From contig JAPDFW010000068.1 of assembly GCA_028826165.1 (NCBI GenBank), positions 259,001 to 323,000 on the forward strand: a stretch of DNA of 64,000 bases, given 5' to 3'. A program made the translations under genes and the position numbers. Below, piece by piece: positions 39,201 through 53,000 of this stretch (the stretch's first letter is position 1; each line of letters starts with the position of its first letter). This DNA is from Anaeramoeba ignava. Lineage: Eukaryota > Metamonada > Anaeramoebidae. The notes under the pieces are model-generated. The model was not told the DNA's origin. It saw nothing but the letters and a program-made list of their open reading frames with translations, and ran no database searches.

Positions 39201-41760
39201 AAAAAGCGTTTCATTTTTGAATAGTTTATTTATGAAAGATTTAGATACAATGAAATTAAGTGATATTCATGAATTTTTGGTCTCTTGTTAGAAGTTTTTC
39301 TTCTATTTGTTTGTTTTTGAGAATAATTTACAGATACAGATCCAATATTTTAGTTAAGAAAGTTTCTGATACATTTCAAAAATTTTTCAATTAAAAATTC
39401 TAAGCATCCAATTTCAAGATTTATTACTTGTTTAAAATTGTAAAAATTCAATATTCAATTCAAATCAATTTAAATGAAAATTAAATGAAAAAATTGAATT
39501 CAATTAAATTAAAATTAATATTAAATTCAATTCAATATTCAATTAAATTCAATTAAATTCAATAATTTAATTCAATATTCAATATTCAATAATATCAATT
39601 TAATCCAATATTCTATTTCAATATTCAATATTCAAATTCAATATTCAATATTCAATATTCAATATTCAATTCAATATTCCAAAATTAAAATTAAAAATTA
39701 AAATTCAATATTCAATATTCAATATTTGCCCAAATTCAATATTTCATTCAAAATTTAATTCAAAATATTCACATTCAATTCCAAATTCAATATTTAATTC
39801 AATATTCCAATATTTAAATGCATTATTCACCAATATTCAATTAAATTAAATTCAATATTCGGCCAATATTCAATATTCAATATTCAATTACCAATATTCA
39901 ATTTCAATTTACTCATTCAATATTCAAATATTCAATATTCAATATTCAATATTCAATATTCCTTCATCTTTTCAATTTGAATTCAATATTCAATTCAATA
40001 TTCAATATTCAATTCAATTCAATTCAATATTCAATAATTATTCCACATATTCAATTTAATGGCCACATATTCACCAATATTTGCCTCCCAATATTCAATA
40101 TTCAATATTCAACCATTCATTCGTATTTCAATATTCAATATTTAAATATTCAATATTCAATATTCAATATTTAATTCAATATTCAATATTTTCAATATTC
40201 TAATTCAAAAATTCAAATTAAAAATTCATTCCAAAATTCAAATTCAATTCAATATTAATTCACTAATCCATTCGTATTCCGTATTCAATTCAATTTATTC
40301 AATATTCAATTCAAATTCAATATTCAATATTCATATTCTCAATAATTTAATTCAATATTCAATTTTTAATATTCGGTATTCAATATTATAATTCAATATT
40401 CATTTAATAATTCAATTCAAAATTTAATATTTCAATTTCAATATTCAATATTTTATTATTCAAAATTCAATATTCAATTCAATATTCAATATTCACATTC
40501 GTATTCAGTATTCAATATTCAATATTCATTATTCGAATTAAAAAATTAAAATTTAAATGAAAATTATTCAATATTTCAAATTTAAATTCAAAATTAAAAT
40601 TAAATTCAAAATTAAAATTAAATTCAAATTCAAATTAAAAATTCAAATTCATTCCTTCTTTTGTTTAGGCATACCAACTAAAAATATATTACCAACACTT
40701 TATAGATTATTTTAAAATTACAGATTCTCTCAAATGAATACCATAAATAAATTCCAAATCAACTGGAATGAAGATTCAATGAAAATTTTAAACGAGCATT
40801 TAACTCAATTTACACATTTACAAACTTAAGACACTTTCGTTCAAATCACGCAAAAGATATTAATTTTCAAGAAGCAATTCACATTGTTTGGAAAATTCAA
40901 CAAACGAATTTGGAAATTATATAACAGGCACATATTTTATCAATTCTTTATTAGAAAAATCACACAATTTCTATCACAAAATTCAATATTCAAAATTAAA
41001 TGAAAAAGATTTTCTTGAATTTGTTTCACCTTCTTTTTGAACAATCTTTAAGAAAAGCACAAGTTTGCTTCTGCTTTTGATTTCCGATCTTCAAACTCGG
41101 AATCATTGATTTTTATGCATTTATCAGGAAATTGGCTCATCATTGATTCCCTTTATAAAAACAAAAAGTCTGTTGGCCATATTTTTTTTCATTTCTTTTT
41201 ATTCAATTGCTTACACTGGAATTTTGAAATACTTTCATCACTTTTTCAAAATGAAGAAAATTTTCAAGGAATAATAGAAAAACCAATCACAAGAAATCAA
41301 AAAGAAAAACTGGGAAATCAAAACCGAAAAGAAACTCAAAAAATCACCTCAATCAATAAACGAGAGAACTACAACAGAAACAGTCCGACTCAAAGAATCA
41401 AACTTTGAATATTCAATTTCTTCAAATTTGGTGAATAGTCTTCTATTTTCCTTCATTTACTCACAGAATTAATCGAGGATATCAACAATAATACTATCAT
41501 CGTGGATACATTGATGATTTATATCCAACATTATGTTTCCCAATTGTTTATTTGAGTCTTATTACAAGAAAATATCCTGGTTTCTTCAAAATTTTTGTAT
41601 TTTTGAAGAAAATCATGATCGAACTCGTTTGTTTCTTTCATTAACAAGACTTGGACATCATAATTTAGCTTTTGCTTTATTTGATTTCTCTCAAAAATGA
41701 GAGAAGAAATATTAGCTTTGTATCGCTCAATGAATAAGTATATCTAAATTTTTATTATAA
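36230..41760 (+). pseudogene. Decayed, unidentified coding sequence
   Basis: Patches of higher-complexity sequence on the plus strand read as ordinary protein in short, shifting frames. Examples are PQAFCGEKPNALFIEY (36610-36660), TLTEPNEISGDTTWNFCFAW (37265-37325), YTPDDSEYMDTLLEQIVWKR (37650-37710), ASKYQQMQ-like stretches near 37970, LTQKDVVAMINTIMSILQAI (38565-38625), and LFLSLTRLGHHNLAFALFDF (41630-41690). The longest open piece is 37480-38028. I do not recognise a family. Frames break every 50-200 bases and the region is split by a 1.3-kb satellite, so it is either a dead gene or very badly assembled. Whether it is one gene or two cannot be told. Confidence 0.4.
39380..40650. repeat. 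AATTCAATATTC-type satellite
   Basis: About 1.25 kb of AATATTCAATATTC and AATTCAATTCAA units, with irregular insertions such as TTCGTATTCC and CGGCCAATATT. It lies between two patches of decayed coding sequence and may be an intron. Confidence 0.75.
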
Positions 41761-41933
41761 TAATTATAATTATAATTATTTTTAAGAAAAAGAAAAAGAG
41801 AATCAAAAATTTCAAAACAAGATTTTGAAAGGAAAATTTTTAAATAAAAATAAAAAGAAATAAAAAGATCTTTCCGTTTTTGTTTTAACATGAAAAATAA
41901 AAAAATAATAATAATTAAAAATAAAAATAAAAA

Positions 41934-44655
41934 TTAATTTATATCTGAACCAAGAATTAATAATAAATTGGAATTCACATTTAATTGATAATAATCAATT
42001 GCATCATATAATTCTCTTTGAAAACTTCATCACTTGGTTGTTCTAAAAATTCATCAAAATATAAAAATTCAATCAGAGCTTTAATTTTGCATTTTGAGAT
42101 TTTCCACTATAATCATTAACTTGATCTGATGAGTCTTTAACAGTTAAAAACATTCCACGATATAATTTCCTTCTTATAATTAAAACAACCTTATGGATTT
42201 TAAAATGGAATTCAGAAACAACAATAATTGTGAAATCTTTATTTTGATCTTGATAATAAATTTTTCTTAAATCATTAATTAATCCTTTTGCCAGATTTTT
42301 GAACTAACCAATTTTCTTCTAATCCAGTATCTTTTTAACTATTTGGGAAAATTTTTCTGTTTCGAACTTGGAATTTTGAAATTTTTCCATAAAGAAAAAG
42401 AACAAAAAGAATATCGACATAATCATATTTTTGCAAATGGTTAAAAATCTTGAAATAACGGTTTCATCTTGGCTAATTCTTGCTTTCAATATAAATTTAT
42501 GAACCATAATTTCTCCTGTTCTACATTTAATTGTAACATCTGTGAATTCTTTTCTTTCGTAAAAACGAAGAAAATCTTCAACATAACTATTACTACATTT
42601 AATAACTTTTTTTTCTTTTTCTCCAGCAAGAAAAAGTGGTGTTTTATTCTTTATTTTTTGAAAATGGAATTTTAAATGAGAAAGAAATGTTTTTCAATCT
42701 AAAAATTTTTTGAGAATAACTGACAGTCTATTTTATTTTTATTTTTATTTTGGATTTTCGAATTATTATTATTATTATAATTTATGATTATTTATCCCAA
42801 ATTTACTTTCTAAATTAATTTTTTAATTTTTAATTGAATGAAAAAAAATTTTTTAGAATTAATTTCAAACATCTTTTTGATTTTGATCACATCCTGCTTC
42901 AACAAGTAATCTAATTCCATCAAAATTAGATTTTTCAACAGAAAAATGTAGTGCATTTTTTCCCTTTAAAAAAATTTCAAAAAGATTTAAAAAAATTTAC
43001 TTTAAAAAAAGCAAAAAAAAAAGCAAAAGAAAATCTTACAATCTATTTTTTTATTTATTTTAAAAAGAGGATTAAAAAAATAAATAATTTAAAGAAGAAT
43101 TTGGAATATTTTTTACATCCTAATTTTTATTAATAATTAATTAATTAATAATTAATAAATTAATAATTAAATTCAAGAGATATACAGTAGTTTGATTAAC
43201 ATCAACATCAGAATCAATTAAAAATTTTATAATTTGAGGATCTACTTTATAAAAACAAGCATAATGTAATATTGATCCACCCTATAAAGTTAAAATTCAT
43301 TTCAAAATTCATTTCAAAATTAAATTCAAAGTTAAAATTCATTTCAAAATCAAAATTCATTTCAAAATTCATTTCAAAATTCATTTCAAAATTCATTTCA
43401 AAATTCATTTCAAAATTAAAATTCATTTCAAAATTCATTTCAAAATTCATTTCAAAATTCATTTCAAAATTCATTTCAAAATTCATTTCAAAATTCATTT
43501 CAAAATTAAAATTCATTTCAAATTTAAAATTCAAATTAAATTCAAAATTAAAATTAAATTCAAAATTCATTTCAAAATTCATTTCAAAATCAAAATTAAT
43601 TTCAAAATTAAAATTTAAAATCAAAATTAAAATTCATTTCAAAATCAAAATTCAAATTAAATTCAAAATTAAAATTAAATTCAAAATTCATTTCAAAATT
43701 CATTTCAAAATCAAAATTAATTTCAAAATTAAAATTAATTTCAAAATTAATTTCAAAATTCATTTCAAAATTAAAATTAAAAGAAAAATTAAGAGAAAAA
43801 TTCTAAATAAAAAAAATGAAAGGATGAAATAATAATTACTCCCTTTTTTTAAAAAAAAATTCAATTAAAAAAAAATTCAATTAAAAAAAAATTCATTTAA
43901 AATTTTACTTTCTAAAATGGAAATAAATTTAGATTTTAATTTAAATTTTAATTTAATTTTCAATTTATATACATTAACAGCATTAATATCTGCTCCATTT
44001 TTAACTAATTTAGAAAATATTGAAAAACTAACTCTTCCTAAACAAGCAAAATGTAAAACAGATTCTTGCTAAATAATTAAATAATTGAATAATTAAACAA
44101 ATAATTAAAATTTTATATAAAAATTAAAAAGAAAATAAATTCTAAATTTTACATCCTAAAAATTCATTTAAAATTATTGTAAAACAAATGAGAACAATTT
44201 ATTAATAAGCAAAAATAAACATCTTCCTTTTTAAATTAAAGAAAAAAAAAAAAGAGAAAGTGAATAAAAAATTAAAACAATAAAATTTCTTTTAAAAATT
44301 AAGATTTAAATTAATTAATTTACAGTTTTTTTTAATAAATCAGCTCCTGATTTAATAATTTTATCAATAATTTCTTCTTTTAATTGATGTTTACATGCAA
44401 TTTGTATTGGAGTTAAACCCTTTTTTTATAATAAAAATGTAAATAAAATCAACTAATTCAAAAAGAAGGTTTTTCGAAATTTTTTTTTAAAAAGAAAAAT
44501 ATTTTACTTTCTATTTAAAATAATAATAAATCATAATAAATTTTTTTTTCTTTTTTTTTATTATTATTATTTACTATATAATCATTAACTTTTTCTGGTA
44601 AGAATTTTTCAATTTTTTCTAAATCATCAGATCTTAAAGCAATTTCAAAATCCAT
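41934..44655 (-). CDS. Ankyrin-repeat / BTB protein (3' part frameshifted)
   Basis: Exons: 44575-44655, 44324-44419, 43973-44068, 43186-43281, 42871-42963, then 42648 down to a stop at 41934-41936. All five introns are phase 0. Exons 2-5 each encode one 31-32-residue ankyrin repeat (GLTPIQIACKHQ...SGADLLKK; ESVLHFACLG...NGADINAVN; GSILHYACFY...DVDVNQTT; NALHFSVEKS...AGCDQNQK). The last exon begins KTPLFLAGEK and enters a BTB-like region (FLRFYERKEFTDVTIKCRTG, MVHKFIL). After about 42440 it needs frame changes to continue through RRKLYRGMFLTVKDSSDQVNDYS and EFLYFDEF to the end. The C-terminal part is homologous to those at 60340-60950 and 63732-64000. A substrate-adaptor role is inferred from the domains. 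Confidence 0.75.
43284..43972 (-). repeat. AAAATTCATTTC-repeat intron in the ankyrin-BTB gene
   Basis: The intron between the third and fourth exons is filled with TTCATTTCAAAA units (about 43290-43800). Long open frames on both strands (Lys-Phe-Ile-Ser or Glu-Met-Asn-Phe strings) come from the 12-bp period. Confidence 0.85.
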
Positions 44656-45017
44656 TTTGAAAAATAAATCAAAAAGAAAATGAATAAAAATGAAAAATGA
44701 AAAAATTAAAATTAAAATTAAAATTAAAATTAAAATCAAAATTAAAATTTAAAAATTAAAAATTAAAATTAAAATTTAAAAATTAAAAATTAAAATTAAA
44801 ATTATAATCAAAATTAAAATTAAAATTAAAATTTAAAAATTAAAAATTAAAATTAAAATTAAAATTAAAATTAAAAATTAAAATTAAAATTAAAATCGGA
44901 TAAAATAATTTTTTTATTCTATTTCAAAAAATCAAATCAAATGAGAAAAAAAATGAAATTTAAGAAAGAAAAAAAAAAGTGGAATGAATTTTAAGAAAAA
45001 AAAAAAAAGTGGATTAT
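44656..45017. repeat. (AAAATT)n spacer between ankyrin-BTB and eIF2-alpha
   Basis: It holds a TTTTTTCATTTTTCATTTTT element on the minus strand about 35-50 bases upstream of the ankyrin-BTB start, then AAAATT hexamers to about 44900, then A-rich 3' flank of eIF2-alpha. No gene is seen. Confidence 0.7.
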
Positions 45018-47652
45018 TTAATCATCACCAGAAATTTCATCATCACCAATATCTTTATTTTCTTCTTCAAGTTTTCCCATCAAATCAGCAAGATCTTGTT
45101 CATCAGTTTCTGAAATACTTCTTGGGGGAATTTTGACAGAAAATTCACCACCTTTTGATTCAATTAATTCATGAATAGAATCAATAGCTTCATTTAAAAT
45201 ATTGATTCCAACATCTTTATAGGCTGTAGTTGTAGTCATAACGAAATGGGGAGGCGCTACAAGCGTAATCTCAATAGGAACTCCTCGTTCTTTTCCTAAT
45301 TCTTCTCCTTTTCTAAGTGCTTCTTTTATTGCGTCGATTCCTTCATATGTATAACATTTAATTTCAATTTCAGCTCGAATTTTTAATGGTCTGGGTGTTA
45401 GTTTTCTTTTGATGTTTTGCATTAATATTTCCCGAACTCGATCTTCCATTTTAATTCCTTTGAATACTTTTTCTGGATCACTTGAATTTAAATTAAAATT
45501 AAAATTCATTTATAAAATTAAAATTAAAATTAAAATTAAAATTCATTTATAAAATTTAATTAAAATTCATTTATAATATTTAATTTAAATTCATTTATAA
45601 AATTTAAATTTAAATTCATTTATAAAATTAAAATTCATTTATAAAATTTAATTTAAATTCATTTATAAAATTTAATTTATATTCATTTATAAAATAAAAT
45701 TCATTTATAAAATAAAATTCATTTATAATATTTAAATAAAATTCATTTATAAAAATTTAATTTAAATTCATTTTATAATATTTAATTAAAATTCATTTAT
45801 AATATTTATTTAATTTAAATTCATTTTATAAAAAATTTAATTTAAATTCATTTTATAATATTTAAATTTAAATTCATTTATAAAATTTAAATTCATTTAT
45901 AAAATTTAATTTAAAATTAAAATTAATATTAAAATTCATTTATAAAATTTAATTAAAATTCATTTATAATATTTAAATTTAAAATTCATTTATAAAATTT
46001 AATTCATTTATAAAATTTAATTCATTTTATAAAATTTAATTTAAATTAAAAATTAATTAAAATTCATTTATAAAATAAAAATTCATTTATAAAATTAAAT
46101 TTAAATTCATTTATAAAATTTAAATTAAAATTAAAATTAAAATTCATTTATAAAATTTAATTAAAATTCATTTATAAAATTTAATTTAAATTCATTTATA
46201 AAATTTAAATTTAAATTCATTTATAAAAAAATTAAAATTCATTTATAATATTTAAATAAAAATTCATTTATAAAATTTAATTTTAAATTCATTTATAAAA
46301 TTTAATTCATTTATAAAATTTAATTCATTTATAAAATTAAATTTAAATTCATTTATAAAATTTAATTAAAATTCATTTATAAAATTTAATTAAATTTCAT
46401 TTATAAAATTTAATTCATTTTATAAAAATTTAATTTATATTCATTTATAATATTTAATTTAAATTCATTTTAAAAATTTATAATATTAAAATTCATTTAT
46501 AAAATTTAATTCATTTATAAAATTTAATTCATTTATAAAATTTAATTAAAATTCATTTATAAAATTTAATTCAAATTCATTTATAAAATTAAAATTAAAA
46601 TTAAAATTAAAATTCATTTATAAAATTTAATTAAAATTCATTTTATAAAATTTAATTTAAATTCATTTATAAAATTTAATTAAATTCATTTATAAAATTT
46701 AATTTAAATTCATTTATAAAATTTAATTTAAATTCATTTATAAAATTTAATTTAAATTCATTTATAATATTTAATTAAAATTCATTTATAAAATAAAATT
46801 CATTTATAAAATTTAATTTATATTCATTTATAATATTTAATTCATTTATAAAATTAAAATCAAAATTTAATTTAAAATTAAAATTAAAATTTATACACAA
46901 TAGCTAATTTAAAAGCATCATAAGCATGACCAAAAATTTTATAAAGTTTCCAAGTGATTTCTTGATTTAATTCCAACAAATCACTATTTGTAACTTGAGC
47001 AACATGTCTCATAATTCCATGAACCTATAAGAAGTAAAAAATAAAAAAGAGTCAAAAAAACAAAGAAAGAAAAAAACGAGAGAAAAAAATATTCATTACA
47101 ATCTTAGCTTTATTGTATCTAATTTCGCACTGTGAAACTTCTTCAGGTGGATTAGCTCTTTTTTTAGAAAGATCAATATATCCTTTATAAAAAAAGAAAA
47201 ATTAAAAGAAACAAAGAAAAAAAATAAGTTTGATTTTTGTAGATGAATATTTATGCGGAATTAATCTACCTTTCTTATCCACTCGAAGAACTGCACAAAC
47301 TTCTTTTCTTTCTAATCGTGCAACTTTCGGAATTGATCTTATTCTTCGAGATGTTAATTCGGAAAACAATACCATCCCTATTTGATTAATTATTTTTTTT
47401 TCATTTTTTTCCTTCTGTTGTTTTTTATGTCTCTTTCTTACCTTCAACGTTGTTGTATTCTAATAAATGAACATAAACTCCCATATCAGTTACATGTTTA
47501 ATAACAACCTTTTTATTTTATTTTTAATTTAAATTTAATTTAATTTAAATTTAATTTAAATTTTAATTTAATTTTTCTTGTTTTATTACCATAACTAAAT
47601 CTCCTGCTTCAGGAAATTCTGCTTCATAAAATCGACAATCTAAATTTGTCAT
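45018..47652 (-). CDS. eIF2A (SUI2): Translation initiation factor eIF2 subunit alpha
   Basis: Exons 47590-47652, 47442-47508, 47270-47377, 47100-47182, 46897-47024 and 45018-45480 join in phase into 303 residues; human eIF2-alpha has 315. The S1/OB fold has CRFYEAEFPEAGDLVMV, MGVYVHLLEYNNVEGM and GYIDLSKKRANPPEE. The helical domain has GIMRHVAQV and AYDAFKLAI. The C-terminal alpha/beta domain has RRLTP-like KRKLTPRPLKIRAEIEI and YEGIDAIKEALRKGEE, ending in an acidic tail. The factor brings Met-tRNAi to the 40S subunit with GTP. The regulatory loop reads SELTSRRIRSI where SELSRRRIRSI is usual, so Thr stands at the Ser51 position and Ser follows it. The fifth intron is a 1.4-kb repeat array. 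Confidence 0.93.
45481..46896 (-). repeat. Satellite intron of eIF2-alpha, AAAATTCATTTATAAAATT-type unit
   Basis: About 1.4 kb of ATTCATTTATAAAATTTAA units on the plus strand, with variable AAAATT spacers. The donor is GTATAA at 46896 and the acceptor TTCAAG at 45481. The same unit is found in introns of VPS24 and of the RGS/MORN gene, but there on the coding strand. Confidence 0.9.
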
Positions 47653-47671
47653 TTGTTTGTTTTTTTTTTTA

Positions 47672-47712
47672 AGAATGAAAAAAATGAAAAAAATGAAAAA
47701 AATGAAAAAAAT
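47672..47712 (-). promoter_or_regulatory. Four TTTTTTTCATTTTTT elements upstream of eIF2-alpha
   Basis: On the coding (minus) strand four tandem 9-bp TTTTTTTCA units lie 24-60 bases before the ATG at 47652. This is the clearest example of the start-associated element described in the findings. Confidence 0.45.
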
Positions 47713-47719
47713 AAAAAAA

Positions 47720-49830
47720 ATTTTAAATGACGTTTTTATTTCAATTTTTATTTAGATTTTTATTTCAATTTTTAATTATAAATTTATTCCAATTTGTAAT
47801 TATATTTTTAATTAGATTTTTAATTATATTTTTAATCATATTTTTAATTATATTTTTAATTATATTTTTAATTATATTTTTAATTATATTTTTATTTATA
47901 TTTTTATTCCAATTTGTAATTATAAATTTATTCCACTTTTTATTCCACTTTTTATTCCACTTTTTATTTAGATTTTTATTTATATTTTTAATTATATTTT
48001 TATTTCAATTTGTAATTATATTTTTATTTAGATTTTTATTTATAAATTTATTTCAATTTGTAATTATATTTTTATTTAGATTTTTATTTATAAATTTATT
48101 TCAATTTGTAATTATATTTTTATTTAGATTTTTATTCCACTTTTTATTTATATTTGTAATTATATTTTTAATTATATTTTTATTCCAATTTTTATTTCAA
48201 TTTGTAATTATAAATTTATTCCACTTTTTATTCCACTTTTTATTTAGATTTTTAATTATATTTTTAATTATATTTTTAATTAGATTTTTAATTATATTTT
48301 TATTCCAATTTTTATTTATATTTTTATTTAGATTTTTATTTATATTTTTATTTTAGATTTTTATTCCACTTTTTATTTATATTTGTAATTGTATTTTTAA
48401 TTATATTTTTATTCCAATTTTTATTCCACTTTTTATTTATATTTTTAATTAGATTTTTATTTATATTTTTATTTATATTTTTATTTAGATTTTTATTCCA
48501 CTTTTTATTTATATTTGTAATTATATTTTTAATTATATTTCTATTTTGATTTTTAATTATATTTTTAATTATAAATTTATTCCACTTTTTATTTAGATTT
48601 TTATTTAGATTTTTATTTAGATTTTTATTTAGATTTTTATTTATATTTTTAATTATATTTTTAATTAGATTTTTATTTATATTTTTATTTATATTTTTAA
48701 TTATATTTTTAATTAGATTTTTATTCCAATTTTTATTTATATTTTTAATTAGATTTTTATTTATATTTTTAATTATATTTTTAATTATAAAATTATTTAT
48801 AAATTTATTCCACTTTTTATTCCACTTTTTATTTATATTTTTATTTATATTTTTAATTATAAATTTATTCCAATTTTTAATTAGATTTTTATTTAGATTT
48901 TTATTTAGATTTTTATTTATAAATTTATTTATAAATTTATTTATATTTTTATTTAGATTTTTATTTAGATTTTTATTTAGATTTTTATTTAGATTTTTAT
49001 TTAGATTTTTATTTAGATTTTTTATTCCACTTTTTATTTCAATTTGTAATTATATTTTTATTCCACTTTTTATTTATATTTTTAATTATATTTTTAATTA
49101 TATTTTTATTTATATTTTTTAATTATATTTTTATTTATATTTTTATTTATATTTTTATTTATATTTTTAATTATATTTTTATTTATATTTTTTATTTATA
49201 TTTTTATTTTATATTTTTAATTATATTTTTATTTAGATTTTTATTTATATTTTTATTTATATTTTTATTTAGATTTTTATTTAGATTTTTATTTAGATTT
49301 TTATTTATATTTTTATTTATATTTTTATTCCACTTTTTATTTATATTTTTAATTATATTTTTATTTATATTTTTATTTATATTTTTATTTATATTTTTAA
49401 TTATATTTTTATTTATATTTTTATTTATATTTTTATTTATATTTTTAATTATATTTTTATTTAGATTTTTATTTTATATTTTTATTTATATTTTTATTTA
49501 GATTTTTATTTAGATTTTTTATTTAGATTTTTTATTTATATTTTTATTTATATTTTTATTCCACTTTTTATTTATATTTTTAATTAGATTTTTAATTAGA
49601 TTTTTATTTATATTTTTATTCCACTTTTTATTCCACTTTTTATTTAGATTTTTATTTATAAATTTATTTATAAATTTATTTATAAATTTATTCCACTTTT
49701 TATTCCACTTTTTATTTATATTTTTAATTATAAATTTATTCCACTTTTTATTTAGATTTTTATTTATATTTTTATTTATATTTTTAATTAGATTTAAATT
49801 TAGATTTTTATTTAGATTTTTATTTAAAAT
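47720..49830. repeat. 2.1-kb TTTTTATTTATA-type satellite
   Basis: Twelve-base units TTTTTATTTATA, TTTTTAATTATA, TTTTTATTTAGA, TTATTCCACTTT and TTTCAATTTGTA alternate in mixed order. It fills the spacer between the divergent eIF2-alpha and RGS/RhoGEF genes. The long open frame at 47727-48356 is a product of the 12-bp period. Confidence 0.9.
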
Positions 49831-50025
49831 TAAATGGAGAGAAAGTTGATGAAAAAAAAGGTGAAAAAAAAATTTTTTTTTGAAATAATTTTGATAATAA
49901 ATAATAAATCTGACTAATAAAAATGATCAAAAAAAAAAAATTAAAAATTAAAAAATTTTTTTTTCATTTTTTTCGTTTTAAATTTATTTTTTTTTTTTGA
50001 AACTTTTTTAAATAAAAAAAAAACA

Positions 50026-53000
50026 ATGACGGATCAAAAGAAAAAAGAAGAAAAAACTGAAACTAAATCAGAAGTTGAACATATGGAAGCACCAGATATT
50101 TTAAAAATGTTAAATTTAGAAAATTTAGCAGATAAAATAAATAGAAGACCTTCAAGAGAACTTCCAAAAGGATTAGCAAACATTTTAAATGAACCAAAAT
50201 CACCAACTTCAAAAAATCCGTTTTCTTTTGAAAATAAAAGAGTTCCGTTATCAATTACACCAATTGATTCGGTTGATTCTAATCAAAATCAATATCGAAT
50301 AAGACGTCAAAGTCAAATTATAACAAGAAGTCAAATTCAAAATAATGATATTCGAAATCAAATTTTATCTAGGCGTCAAAGTCATGATCCAAATGAATTA
50401 AGAAGTAAAATTAAAAATCGAAGTCCAATTCAAAGTCCAAGACAAAATAAAATTGAAAATGAAAATGAAAATGAAAATGAAAATGAAAATGAAAATAAAA
50501 TTGAAAATGAAATTGAAAATCAAAATCAAAATGAAAATCAAAATGAAAATCAAAATGAAAATCAAAATGAAATTGAAGATCAAAATCAAAATCAAAATCA
50601 AAATCAAAATCAAAATCAAATTGATTCCGAAAATGATGATAATAAAAGTCAAAGTCAAAGTAAAAGTCAAAATTCAAGTCCAAACCAAAGTCAAAATCAA
50701 AGTCGACGTGAATCTCAAAATCAAAATGATAAAAGTCCTAATCCTGAATCTCAAACAAGAAATCGGACATTGACAATTAGAGAAGATCAAAAAGAACAAA
50801 CACCAGTTGAAATGAGAACTTTTGATTCAATTTTAGAACACAAAATTTCTTTAGCTTATTTTAAACAATTTCTTAGAGATGAATTTTGTGAAGAAAATAT
50901 TTTATTTTGGGAAGCAGTTAGACAATATCAAGAAATATTTGATCCAGTTGAAGGAGTTGGAAGAGCAAAAGAAATAATTGAAAAAGTATTTTAGGAAAAT
51001 TATTTCAAAAATTTATTTAAAAAATTTATTTATATATTTATTTAAAAATTTATTTTAGTTTCTCGAAACTCAATCTCCACGTGAAATTAATATAAATAAT
51101 ATTGTGAAAAAAAAAATTATACAAAAAATGGAAGAAGGAAAATTTATCCCTGATCTTTTTACTGAAGCAGCTGATTTGATTAGAAATTTAATGAAAACAG
51201 ATTCTTATTCAAAATTTGCAAAATCAAGTTATTATCCTCAATTAATAGAAGATTGGAGAAGAATCAAAAACGGACAAAAACCAATTGGACCACAAACAAA
51301 AAGAGACACAATTTTTCAAACGATTTATTCTCGAGAAAAAAACTATATGGATTCATTATCAAAACTTTATGATTTTGTAATAAAACCAATACAAAAGGAA
51401 ATTGGAAAAATCATCAATTCTGAAATTTTTGATAAAATTTTTAAAGATATTATTGGAGTGTATAATTTCAGCAAAAATTTCTTCACTGAATTAACAAGCA
51501 AAATGGCATCTTGGAATTATGAAACTTGTATTGGAGATTTATTCCTAGAAAAATTGTCGTTATTGTTTCCTGTTTATCAACAATATTTTTCGCATTTAAA
51601 TATTATAACGGAAAATTATCAACAATTATTATCTACAAAAAATTTCCAAAAATTTATGAAAGCAATTGAATTAAATACGGGAATGGAAGTCGTAAAAATG
51701 TTGAAAATTCCGATGAAAAAATTGGATGAATATCGAACCTCGATAACGGAATTAAAAGACGCAACAAACGAAGATCATCCAGACAAAACCAATCTGGACA
51801 AGCTTTCACTTCGTCTTCTCAATATCACTCAAAATATTCAGCAAAACAAAGTATTGGACATCACTTTAGACAAAAAAACAACAGAATTATTTTCGAAAAT
51901 GAATTTGACGAGAATGGACATTGGGAAAGTTATTCAATATCCGCACAATCCCGAAATGAATGAAAAAATCATACAAATATTCCTGTTTAAAAATGCCATT
52001 TCTTGGTGTTTTTGTTTGCGCGGATCAGACAAATTCACGTTGGATTACATTTCTCCTCTTAATTTTGTATGGATTTCTGATTGGAGCCAAAATCAACAAT
52101 TTGGAAGACAAAAAAAAATGAAAAGCAAAAGTATGATAATCACCAAATTATCACAATTTGTGATCAAAACACCCGATCGTTTTATTGAGTTGGAAATTCC
52201 GAACAAACAAGAATTCATTTCGGATTTTTATAATAATTTATGCGAAGAATTCTCGATGAGAATGGAAGATATTTTGCAAGATAAGGAAAGAGTGTTCACA
52301 TATCCGTATCGGAATTTGACAAAACACACAGGAGCGTTTATCAAGGCAACCCCCACAGGAAGAAGCAAAGTGGAGTATCCAAATGGAACTATTTTTGAAG
52401 GAGAATATGTTGATGGAAAAAAAGAAGGAAAAGGAATAATCAAATTTTCAATTGGAGATGTTTTAGTTTCTTTTTGGAAAAATGGGCTTCCAAATGGAGA
52501 CACTGTTTTGACTGATCCTTCAGGAAAAAAATATCAAGGAATGTTTGTGGATGGAAAAAGAGAAGGCGAGGGTGAGTTTATTGATATTGATGGCACTATT
52601 TATCAAGGAGAATTTAAAAATAATATGTTTCATGGCGATGGAACAATTGAATTTTCTGATGGAACTAAATTTATTGGTACTTTTCAATTTAATTCAAGAG
52701 AAGGTTTTGGAAAGTTTATTGAAAATGAGAATTGTTATTATGAAGGTAATTGGGAAAATGATATGAGAAATGGATTTGGAAAGCAAGTTTTTAATAATGG
52801 TGAAATTTATGAAGGACAATGGATGAATGATATGGTAAAGAGATGATAAAATCAATTTATTAAATTAAAATTCATTTATAAAATTAAAATCAATTTATAA
52901 AAATTAATTTATAAAATTAAAATTTATTTATAAAATTAAAATCAATTTATAAAAATTCATTTATAAAATTAAAATTTATTTATAAAATTAAAATTAAAAT

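Noticed and set aside
47727-48356. A 209-codon hydrophobic plus-strand ORF that could pass as a multi-pass membrane protein
   Set aside because: It consists only of 12-bp satellite units, lacks a normal start context and has no non-repeat sequence.
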